From Pyrus communis (Eukaryota; Streptophyta; Magnoliopsida; Rosales; Rosaceae), in assembly GCF_963583255.1 (NCBI RefSeq), contig NC_084811.1, positions 15,642,088-15,706,087 on the forward strand: a stretch of DNA of 64,000 nt, in the 5' to 3' direction. Every line of letters begins with the position of its first letter. Within the stretch, counting starts at the first letter, position 1. Shown in pieces: positions 54,806 through 64,000 of the stretch. Below the pieces are notes generated by a model. That model saw only the letters and a list, made by a program, of their open reading frames with translations. It was not told the origin of the DNA and did no database searches. Both the position numbers and the translations under genes were made by a program.

Positions 54806-55384
54806 GATGGTGTGGTGTGAATTTGTGGTAGAGGGTGGTGGTTTTTGAGTGTTGTGGCATCATGTATTTATAGGGTGAAGGGGAGGCACGAATTTGGGCT
54901 GAAAAGGAGAGGAATTAGGACTCCAAATCACCAAAGAACAAGGATACTTTCAATTAGATTCCAAGGAGGACAAGGAATGGTCCTTGTGGCAGATTCTAGA
55001 ACTTCTAGAAGGGTTACATGTGGCATAAACTTAATGCACGAAAATAGGGCTTCTAGAACTTGATATTTAGGTGATTTAATGTGAAAAGGAGTCCTCTTTG
55101 AAGTTGGAATTAAGGTAGGAAAAGATTAGGATAGGATAAGATAAGATAGTGTTAGAGTTAGGAAAGGATAAGGTTGGTTAGGATAGGATAAGATAAGGTT
55201 GGATAAGGTTCCTTATTTCTTGCTATTTCCTTATCTTCTTTGCATTTGGACTTCTTTCTCCAGATTTGTAGCCTTTCCTAGCCCTTCTTGACTTCAATTT
55301 CGTCCATCCTCTTTGCTCCATTGTTAAGCTATCCAATCCATGCCCAAAACTGCTCCAAATAGCCTCAAAATGCACTTTCTTGCT
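54806..55384 (-). repeat. 5' LTR of element E (L4), second segment
   Basis: Continues 32917 after the GATGG duplication. TATA complement TATTTATAGGG at about 54866. A GATAAG/GATAGG-rich stretch lies at 55113-55213. Interrupted at 55385 by a plus LTR; TTGCT (55380-55384) is the expected TSD copy. Confidence 0.8.
55113..55213. repeat. GATAAG/TTAGGATAGG low-complexity repeat
   Basis: Repeated AGGATAGGATAAGATAAG-like units within the U3 of E's 5' LTR. Confidence 0.75.
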
Positions 55385-55930
55385 TGATAGGAGCATATTT
55401 AGGAGACTTAGTTAGCTTGTTTTCGTACATTTATGTTGTTAGTTCATAGTTATTTTAGTAGTTTAAGCCATTTTCGTGTATTTTTAGGTTCATATGGCTA
55501 AGGAAGCAAAAAGGTGCATTTTGGAGCAAAATTGGGCTTGGAATGGATAGCTTGTGCTTGGAGCAAAAGGAATGGACGAAATTGAAGACCTAAAGGTGTT
55601 AGGATTCCTAATCTAAGAAGGATTCCTAATCTAAGAAGGATTCCTAATCAAAGAAGGATTCCTAGTCAAAGAAGGATTCCTAGTCAAAGAAGGTTTCCTA
55701 CTTGAAGTAGGAAAGTTAAGCCAAGGTTTCCTTTTTTTGTTTGACCTTTCCTAATCCTAAATATCCCTAAGTTCCAGCAACTTTGAAGGTATCTTATGCA
55801 TTTTAGGACACAAACCAAAGATTCCTTGCACTCTCCTAGTTTATGCCGCACCTTTCTTACCCTTTTCTTCCAAAATCTGCCATATATCTTCTTTCCCCTT
55901 TTATTCTAGTCAATGCCGCAACTTTCCTTT
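55385..55930 (+). repeat. Plus LTR, first segment
   Basis: Starts TGATAGGAGCATATTTAGG. Contains an 18-bp tandem repeat (55601-55708). Continues at 58131 and 60084 after two solo LTR insertions, and is then cut by element H at 60576. Confidence 0.82.
55601..55708 (+). repeat. 18-bp tandem repeat, six units
   Basis: Units of AGGATTCCTAATCTAAGA with a few substitutions, in U3. Confidence 0.9.
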
Positions 55931-58125
55931 TGATAGGAGCATATTTAGGGGACTTAGTTGGCTTGTTCTTGTGCATTTACGTTGTTATTTCTTAGTTCTT
56001 TAAGTCTTTTAAGCCATTTTCGTATGTTTTCAGGTTCTAAGGGCTAAAGGAGCAAAGAAGTGCATTTTGGAGCCTTTTGGAGCACTTTTGGGCTAAGGAT
56101 GGATAGCTTATGCTTGGAGCTAAAGTGTTGGATGAAATGGAAGACCAAGTGAGCCTAGAATCGAAGGAAGAAGGAGGAATCAAGAATTGGAAACCAGTTT
56201 CCATTATGGGGAACTATTCTTGAAAGGTTTCCAATTGTGCAAGTTTCCAAATAATGTTGGTTGCCTAAATCACATGTTCTAGAAGCCCTAGACATGTCCT
56301 AAATTGTGCCGCACCTTACCTTCCTTTTCTCTCCCAATTTCTGCAAGATTATGTCACAATCCCTTTCTTAAAAGTCTTAGCCGCACCTTACCTTCCTTTT
56401 ATCTCTCAAAATCTGCAAGTTTTGCACTTTCCCTTTCTTTTCCTCCCTTAGCCGCAAGACTTTGTTTTTTTCCCCCTAATTCCTGATTTCAATTACCTAT
56501 TCTAAAGGGATTTAACTTAATTCCTGATTCTTAGAATTGATTTGGGGAATTAAACACATACTTATTTCCTATGCAAGCCTTGCCGTGCACCTCCCTTGAC
56601 CTTCCCTTTTCCTTGCCGTGCAAGGGAGATGATTCTTTCTTATTTCATTGCATTAAAACACATTCCTTTTGTGTTTAATCCCTTTGCCGCAACTTTTAGG
56701 TAGTTTCCTTCACTTTTCTGATTTGATTTCCTATTTCTAAAAGCTTTTGACTTAAATTCTGATTACCTAAATAACCTAGGGTTTTAATTCCTGAAATCCT
56801 ATTAATAAACCTCCTTGTTGCAGCCACAAAACATTCATTCATTCACCATTCACGCCAGAAATTCATCCCTTCCCTCTAACACATCCATACTTCACCATTC
56901 TCCATATTTTCGGCACAAAAACTTCCCTTGCCATCCCTACATCCATCCCAACCCAAAATCTATCATTCTACATCATCCATAACTCCCTAAACTCACCAAA
57001 CCTCTTGTGCCGCAGCAATTAGGAGAGGAAGGAGGCCTTGAACGTTTCATGCTCGCAGATTGGAGTGTTCTTAGGTGTACTTCATTCTTGTTTTCAATGT
57101 TTACTTTGTTATTACTCTCTGAGTTTGCTGTAATCATGAGTGGCTAAACCCCTAATTAGTTAGGGGAAAGTTTGAAGCCATGAACATGTTTGAAATATGA
57201 ATTGATTTCTTCCAATTGTGCTTTGTTAAGTTGTGATTGCAATTCAATTATCTGTTTATTAAAAACTTGTTTGTGTATGTTGATTAAGGATGCATACTTA
57301 GTTTTCATGCATGAACTCGATGCTAGTTTATAAACGAGTTTCACCTAATCGTCACAAGTTTATAAACATGAGTAGTGAAGGTTGCTAGTCACAATCGCGT
57401 TAATTGAATTCTTGGCAAGAGTATCATGCATTCATAGTTACAATTGCCTCGTCAACACTTATGATTCTCATAGAGCATAATGATCTCTCACTGTACCTCT
57501 TCTATGCATTCATGTTGAGGACCGTTGGAGAATAATTTGAATTGTCGCATGCATCATCCAATTGAATGACATAAGGAAATCTGATGGTTAATTAGTGCAT
57601 CACGGTTAACTTGGGGTGTTGAGCATCATAGTTAGTGAAAAGCAATTGGAAAGTCGATTCATATACAAATATGTCATGTGTGGAGAATGGACCTCTAACT
57701 AATCCATCCATCATCTTGTTTTCAAAATTCGTTTTACAATCTGCCTAGTTTATAACTTGTTTTGTTATTTCAATTTTCGTCAAATCAAAACCCCCTTTTA
57801 CTTTCTTGTTCTATAGTGTTTAGAATATGTTTAGTTTGTGTTTTAAAGTGTTTTGAATTAACGTATAATCTTAAATTCGTCCAAAATTGTGTTTAAGGTC
57901 AGAAACTGCCTAGTTAGTGTTTTTAGGCAGTTTTGAGTCTTTTGAACTTGTTTTGAGTCCTTTGAGTCTTTGTGAACGTTTTTAACTTTGTTTTTATGTT
58001 TTTGAGTCAGTTTAGAGGTTTTAGCAAGCCCTCCTAATCCCCGGTCCAGAACGATCCCTACTTGCATCCTTACTACAATTTGACAACAAGAGGGTTAATT
58101 TGTGTGCTTAACTATTTTCGCATCA
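55931..58125 (+). mobile_element. Solo LTR with TSD CCTTT
   Basis: 2,195 bp from TGATAGGAGC to TTTTCGCATCA. CCTTT at 55926-55930 and 58126-58130. No PBS or internal DNA. U3 is not minisatellite-bearing but has repeated CCTTGCCGTGCA/GCCGCA(A/C)CTT words (56300-56700). Confidence 0.92.
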
Positions 58126-58156
58126 CCTTTCCTTTTCCTCTTAGAATTCTGATTTG
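58126..58156 (+). repeat. Plus LTR, short middle segment
   Basis: 31 bp of the LTR starting at 55385, lying between the two solo LTRs. Confidence 0.8.
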
Positions 58157-60078
58157 TGATGCGAAATATATTAAGCACACAAATTAAACCCTCTTCTGAC
58201 AATTGTAGCAAAGTATGTAAGTAGGGATCGTTCAAAACCGGGGATTAGGAGGGATTGCTAAACTCTTGAAAACTGACCTAAGAACTCCAAAACAAAGTTA
58301 AAAACACTAATTTGGACTCAAAGAATGAAAAACCAAAGTTAAAACACTAAAACAAAACAAAAACTCAAAACAGCAACTAGAAGACTCAAAACTGCCTAAA
58401 AACCACTTTCTGGGCAGTTTTGAGCACCTACACTAATTTGGACGAATTTGGTTGAAAACTTGACTCAAAACACTTAAAAACATGAACCAAAACAATTTCT
58501 AACTAAATTGAGACTTCAAAGTAAAGGGGGATTTGATTTGGACGAAATTAAAGTTGAGAAAACAGATTGCAAAGTAAAACTGATTTTGAAATGTTTTTGG
58601 GGTTTTTAATGGATGATGGACTAGTTAGGGGTTCTTTCTCCACACATGACAAGTATGCAAATGACTCGATTTCCAGTTATTCCTTCATAGAATTATGAAT
58701 GACAATGCCCCAAATTAACCATGACATCACTAGTGAATTCTCAAGTTTTCCTTGTGTTATTGAATTGGATGACATCATACGACAACCCAAAGCATTCTTC
58801 AAAAGTTCCTTACATGACATCATAATAAAGATACAATCAAAGATCATTACGTTCAATGAAAACTATAAGCATTGACAAAGCACTTGTGACTATGACATCA
58901 TGACACTTATGCTAGGAATTGAACTTAACGCGATTGTGACTAGCAACCTTCACTACTTGTGAATATAAGTGTGTGACAATTATGTGAAACAAACTTATAT
59001 TCTAGCATCATATTCATGCAAGCCAATTAAGTGTCGACCCCTAATTAACAAACACAAATACGTTATTACTCGCACAGTTAAGCCAATTGCATTCACGATT
59101 CAAGAACTCATAACTGGAATTTATCAAATCAACTTGCACACATAGTTATGGCTTCGAAATCACCCCTAACCAATAGGGGTTTAGCCACTCATGTTCATAG
59201 CAAAATGAAAGGAAAATAAATTAAACATTGAAATCATAAAACGAATTACACCTAGAATGCACCAACGACGAAGCTTGAGCATCCAAGAGTCTTTCCTTCT
59301 TTCTCCTTGCTACGGCACAAAGGTGGATGGGATGGTTGGGATGTGTTTTAGGATCAGGGATTATGGAATTGGATGGAGGATAGGCACGGCAAGGTGTAGT
59401 GTTTGGCTGGAATTGTGTTTTTAGGATTTTAGGATGTGTAGAGTGGTGTGGCTAGATGAATGGACGAAAATTGGGTGAATGAGTGATCCCCCCAAGTGCC
59501 TTGCTGCAAAGACTTATTTATAGGGCTAGGAAAGGTTTTGAACTTAGTTGAAACCAAAAGGTTTTTTGTACCAGAAATTCTATACATGAAACACTTAAAG
59601 GATATATGTGTGTAGCTTGGACAAGGTAGGAGACAAGATAGGACGGCTAGGAGACAAGGTAGGACGGCTAGTGACGGCTAGGAGACAAGGTAGGACGGCT
59701 AGTGACAAGCTAGGACGGCTAGTAGACAAGGTAGGACGGCTAGTGACAAGCTAGGACGGCTAGGAGACAAGCTAGAAATTAGGCACCATGTGTGAATAGA
59801 TAAAGCCTTCTAGAAATAAGGTTTTTTTTTAGGCCCCCTTGCAGCTCCCTAACTGAATTCAAGCCTTCAAATTCGTCCATCCTCATGCCTCCATGCTTGC
59901 ACTATCCAATCTTGGCCCAAAAATGCTCTAGAATGCTCCAAATTGCTTCTTTTTGCATACTTTGACACTAAAACCTGAAATTGCACGAAAATGACTTTAA
60001 ACACTTAAACTAACTAAGGAAAAACAACATAAATGCATGAGAACAAGCCAATTAAGTCGCATAAAAATGCTCCTATCA
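58157..60078 (-). mobile_element. Solo LTR with TSD ATTTG
   Basis: 1,922 bp from TGATGCGAAATATATTAAG to CTCCTATCA. ATTTG at 58152-58156 and 60079-60083. TATA complement at about 59515. A minisatellite lies in U3 (59620-59775). Confidence 0.92.
59620..59775 (-). repeat. GACAAGGTAGGACGGCTAG minisatellite
   Basis: Irregular tandem units of GACAAGSTAGGACGGCTAG with GTGACGGCTAG variants, unrelated in sequence to the 22-bp U3 repeat of the L1 LTRs but in the same LTR position. Confidence 0.85.
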
Positions 60079-60575
60079 ATTTGTTACCCTTTTTCCTTGA
60101 GGATTTGGAGCCAAAAACCTTCCCAAATTAATTACTTATTGCCTTAACCTTTCTCCCTCTATATATACATAATCTGCCGCACTTATGGGAAATTCTAGAC
60201 ATCCATACACATCCATACGAATTTTCTCTCATTCTCCCCATTCATTCAGCCATCATCCACCCCCTACCACCATCCAACCTATCCATCCATCACCATAATT
60301 CATACCCAAATCCATCACCATCCAACCTATCCATCCATCACCATAATCCATCACCATCCAACCTATCCATCCACCCCCTATCCATCCAACCTATCCATCC
60401 ATACACATCCATACACATCCATACGTTTGATGGATAACTTATTCTTGTTTGTTGATTAAGGGTGCACACTTAATTTGCATGCTTGAATTTGGTGCTAGAA
60501 TATAAGGGAGTTTCACATAATCGTTACAAACTTATATTCACAAGTAGTTAAGGTTGTTTTCACAATCATGTTAAG
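60079..60575 (+). repeat. Plus LTR, third segment, with CATCCATCC repeats
   Basis: Continuation of the LTR from 55385. 60251-60424 is a degenerate tandem array of ACCATCCAACCTATCCATCC words. The following 150 bp match the E-type (L4) LTR leader. Cut by element H; TTAAG (60571-60575) is the expected TSD copy. Confidence 0.78.
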
Positions 60576-62530
60576 TGATAGGAGCATATTTATGCGACTT
60601 AAATGGCTTGTTCTCGTACATTTACGTTATGTTTCTTTAGTTATTTTAGTACTTTAAGCTATTTTCGTGTGTTTGTAGGTCCAAAGGGCTAAAGGAGCAA
60701 AAAGATGCATTTTGGAGACTTTTGGAGCACTTTTGGGCTAAGGACGGATAGCTTATGCTTGAAGCCAAAGTGTTGGACGAAATTGAAGACCTAATTGGAG
60801 CCAAAGTGTTGGAACCTTGTTCTCTTTAGTTTTAGGACATTTAAACCTTTCCTAATCCCAATCATGCCATGCATAACACACATCCATTCTAACACATTGT
60901 CATTGCACATGCATTTCCTTCATTAGTTAACCCACATGCACTTATCACTTATCATCACCACATATCATATCACTTAATCACTTATCACTTATCATCACCA
61001 CTTAACCACTTATCATATCATAACCACATATCATATCACTTATCACTTATCACTTAACATATCATCCACCTACTTCACCTACAACATCCACCTACTTCAC
61101 CTACAACATCCACTTCACCTACAACATCCACCTACTTCACCTACAACATCCACCTACTTCACCTACAACATCCACCTACTTCACCTACAACATCCACTTC
61201 ACCTACAACATCCACCTACTTCACCTACAACATCCACCTACTTCACCTACAAATGACATAGCCATATGTTCCCTCCACTACTCCTATAAATACCCTTGCA
61301 TTCATTCATTCATAAACATCTCATTTCATACACAACACATTACAAACACATTCTCCCTTCCCTAGCCGTGAGCTTCCCATCTCTCCCCTTATAATCCAAA
61401 AACCATCTTTCCATTTCCATCACTCCTCACTCCATTCCACACTTCCATTCCCCCAAACCAACTATCCTTAGACCTTATGCTACAATAAAGAGGAAGAGAA
61501 GAGGGCCTAAACGTTCATACAATTCAAGTTTGAGTTGTTGGAATGTTTAGGTGTTTCTTTGATTTCAATGTTTAATTTTAATTCTCTTTGTTTTGTATGA
61601 GGAACTAAACCCCCCTTTGCTAGGGGGTGATTCGAAATATATGTTTATGCTTGCATTTTGATTTGATTACTTCTAATTGCATTTCATAAGTTGTTGATTC
61701 AATTTGTTTAACCGTTTGATTGATAACTTATTTATGTATGTTTATTAAGAATGCGCGCTTAATTTTCATGCATGAATATGACACTAGAATATAAGTGATT
61801 TTCACCTAATCGTTATGAACTTATATTCACAAGTAGTGGAGGTTGCTTATAAACAATCGCGTTAAATGAATTCTTGGCACGAGTTTCATGCTCATCATAG
61901 TAACGAATGCCTCGTCAACACTTATAGTTTTCATAATGCTTAATGATCTTTGATTGTATCTTTATTGTGCTGTTCACGTAAAGGACTTTTGGAGAATGTT
62001 GTGAATTGCGTTGCGCTAACCCATCCAATTCATTAACTTAAGGAAAACTTGACGGTTAATTTAAGCGGACCTAATTAACCCGGGGTGATGAGTTTCATAA
62101 TTTATTGAAATGTAATTGGAAATCTTTTTATTATGCAAGTGTAACATATGTGGAGATGACCCCCTTAGCTAGCATTCATCCATTCTATTTCATCAATTTC
62201 ATATTTACATTCTGTTTTAATTTGTTCATTTAATTTAATTTTGTATAAACTTAAATCCCCCTTTACTATAATGTCAATTTAGTTAGAAATCATTTTAGTT
62301 TGTGTTTTTAAAAGCATTTTGAGTCTTTGGTTTGTCTTAGTGTTTTAAAGTTTAGTTTTACATTCTTTGAGTCTAGTTTAGTGTTTATTATTACGTTTTT
62401 ACGTTTTTGAGTCAAATCCAAGTGATTAACAATCCCTCCTAATCCCCGGTCCAGAACGATCCCTACTTATACATATACTACAATTTGACGAAAAGAGGGT
62501 TTAATTTGTGTGCGTATAAATCACGCATCA
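60576..62530 (+). repeat. 5' LTR of H
   Basis: 1,955 bp TGATAGGAGC to TCACGCATCA. Minisatellite 61063-61252, TATA box 61283-61295. Confidence 0.93.
61283..61295 (+). promoter_or_regulatory. LTR TATA box (H)
   Basis: CCTATAAATACCC, 31 bp after the U3 minisatellite. Confidence 0.65.
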
Positions 62531-62535
62531 AATTT

Positions 62536-62554
62536 TGGCGCCGTTGCCGGGGAT
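62536..62554 (+). promoter_or_regulatory. Primer binding site, tRNA-Asp type (H)
   Basis: TGGCGCCGTTGCCGGGGAT, 5 nt after the LTR. Confidence 0.92.
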
Positions 62555-62642
62555 TAGAAAATTTGCTAATCCCTTGGATTGTTTGTTTCTGTATTGTCTT
62601 TTAGATTTAGTTTTTATTTGTGTTTTGTTTGTTAAGAACAAC

Positions 62643-63733
62643 ATGGCACTTGATAACGCTTCTCTTTTGTCACAGCTCATGGAAAGGTCCCAAATGCAAA
62701 GAGTTGATATATCTAATCTTCAATCAAGGAATAACGTGTTTTCCAATACTTACAATTCGGATTGGAGTGATCATTCAAACTCTATGTGGTGGGAACCTCA
62801 AAATGCTCAACAAGGAGGATATTGGCAGCCACCACAACCTCATATTCAATATGCCCAACCAAACTCAAGTTTGTCAATAGATTATAATCAAAAGCTTAAT
62901 GAATTAATTTGTTTGGTGCAGGGCTCACAAAATCAAGACAATGAGGCTCAACAAGAAGGATATTGGCAGCCATATGAGGAGTTCTATTCAACGCCTATGC
63001 AGCCACCACAAAGGTTGGACCACTTGGATAAGCAAATTGGGCAGATCGCGGAGTTCGTAGGACAGTTTCGAGACCAAGGCGAACTCCCTAGTTCAACCAT
63101 TGCAAATCAGAAGGGAGAATTTGAAAACACCAATGCTATCATGTTGAGAAGTGACAAGGAGGTTGGAACGGACCCTCAACCATCAAAATCAAATCACAAG
63201 GAAGAGGAATACACCCAACCCACGGAAAGGGTGGAAACACCTTTACCAGAGGCACCTATTGCTCCTATGCCATCTAATACAGGTATGGTTGTTCCAAATT
63301 TCATTATTTTTAACCCCGTTCCAACAAGTATCCCTATTCCTTGCAGATTCATGACTTCCAAGGAAGAAGAAGGTGAAAAAGACATCTTGGAAGCCCTTTC
63401 AAAGGTGACAAGTAGGGAATGTCATGAATTCATCAAAGAGGACGTTCTTGAAACCACAAAATCCAAAGAAGTTAAATTTGATGACATTGGACAAGTCATA
63501 ACCATCACTTGCAATCTGGCCAAGTCCAATATCCCTGAAACTTTCAAAGGAGTGGTGTTTGTCATTGAGTTCTTATCGGACAAAACAAGTAAGTTTTTTT
63601 TTCCAAATTCCATTAGATTTTATACTAACTTGCTATTTTTTTTTTTAATCAGGCACCTACACTAGAATTCAAACCACTGCCGGTTCACTTCAAGTATCAC
63701 CTTCCATTCAAGGACCAATTCCATGCCGTTTGA
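62643..63733 (+). CDS. Gag-like ORF of H, frame broken at the splice-like segment
   Basis: ATG at 62643. It follows the A/G copies to the SDKT motif. Read without splicing it ends at a TAG at 63663-63665 (340 residues), because T runs in the 63589-63652 segment make it 64 nt, not the 62 nt found in A and G. The homologous terminal frame (APTLEFKPLPVHFKY, stop at 63731-63733) is then out of phase. Same partial gag character as the other copies: Q/P blocks, LDKQIGQIAEFV, LRSDKEV. Either simple decay, or a sign that the segment is removed from RNA and its length is free to drift. Confidence 0.7.
63589..63652 (+). other. Intron-like segment in gag-like ORF of H (64 nt)
   Basis: GTAAGT, then TATACTAAC, a long T tract and AATCAG, followed by GCACCTAC. 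Confidence 0.42.
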
Positions 63734-63752
63734 TTTTATTTATGTTAATAAT

Positions 63753-63780
63753 AAAAAAAAAAAAAAAAAAAAAAAAAAAA
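63753..63780. repeat. A tract between convergent ORFs in H
   Basis: 28 A at the same site as in G, A and B. Confidence 0.9.
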
Positions 63781-63812
63781 GAAAGATACTAAACATGGAG
63801 AAAGGTGGAGCT

Positions 63813-64000
63813 TCACAAAGGTTGTTTGTGTGAAGCCCCACTACGAGGCGCAGAAGCGGAAGGCATAGAAGCGGGAGGCATAGAAGCGGGAGGCATCGGA
63901 GCGGAAGCCATCGGAGCGGGAGGCATCGGAGCTAGAGCATTCCAGGCCTCAATACTTGGCCAAGCGCTGGATGACCCAGGAAAAAGGTGCCTCTGGAGAT
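63813..64000 (-). CDS. Antisense ORF of H, C-terminal part only
   Basis: On the minus strand the stop TGA is at 63815-63813. The frame is open to the window edge, covering the proline/methionine/serine-rich tail and the end of the coiled-coil region (LQRHLFPGSSSAWPSIEAW). It matches the G copy almost base for base. The N-terminal motif is outside the window. Confidence 0.8.
   Translation of the reverse strand, partial: LQRHLFPGSSSAWPSIEAWNALAPMPPAPMASAPMPPASMPPASMPSASAPRSGASHKQPL

Larger units (their letters stand above)
60576..64000 (+). mobile_element. Element H: non-autonomous LTR element, 5' half
   Basis: 5' LTR, PBS, gag-like ORF, A tract and the start of the antisense gene in the same plan as G and A. 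It runs off the window. Confidence 0.9.

Overview
The window is a block of plant nuclear heterochromatin-type DNA made almost entirely of LTR retrotransposons inserted into one another. I see no ordinary host gene, no rRNA or tRNA gene and no CRISPR array. The elements belong to the chromodomain-less Athila/Tat branch of Ty3/gypsy. The evidence is TG...CA LTRs of about 1.5-2.2 kb, 5-bp target-site duplications (TSDs), a primer binding site (PBS) identical to the complement of the 3' end of plant tRNA-Asp, and one stretch of RNase H-integrase. The host is a flowering plant, probably a eudicot. Rosaceae is a guess from memory of similar repeats and is not proven here.

Left third (1-30517): element A (minus, 1-8577) sits in a plus LTR (8578-8923). 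That LTR sits in element B (minus, 8924-13374), and B sits in a minus LTR, H1 (13375-14030 and 26282-27463). H1 is also split by the rearranged complex C (14031-26281, TSD GGTTT), which holds the only pol fragment and a 2,459-bp-arm inverted repeat. H1 lies in a plus LTR (27464-30517) that also contains a solo LTR, and that plus LTR interrupts the gag-like gene of element E.

Right part (30518-64000): element E's 5' LTR (31764 to 55384) is split by a 21.9-kb insertion (32918-54805, TSD GATGG). This contains the 18.6-kb complex G (33678-52248, TSD TTAAT), which contains the complete young element F (36622-44465, TSD ACAAT). From 55385 another plus LTR is split by two solo LTRs (TSDs CCTTT and ATTTG) and by element H (60576 to the window end).

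The common element plan is 5'LTR - PBS - gag-like ORF - A/T tract - antisense ORF with its own promoter-like upstream DNA - long 3' noncoding region with three AAGTGTGGGGG boxes, the last being the polypurine tract (PPT) - 3'LTR. The sense ORF looks like the C-terminal part of an Athila/Tat gag joined to the linker before reverse transcriptase. Capsid, protease, RT and integrase are missing, so these are non-autonomous elements. The pol fragment in C has the same 3' noncoding region and PPT, so it represents the likely autonomous partner. The antisense ORF encodes a coiled-coil protein of about 213-223 residues with an N-terminal LxLxLxL (EAR-like) motif. It is intact in all four complete copies.

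The observations most worth checking are the large inverted repeat whose outer limits coincide with LTR U3 termini, complex G with U3 termini at both ends inside one TSD, the antisense EAR/coiled-coil ORF, and conserved splice-like signals in the sense ORF.
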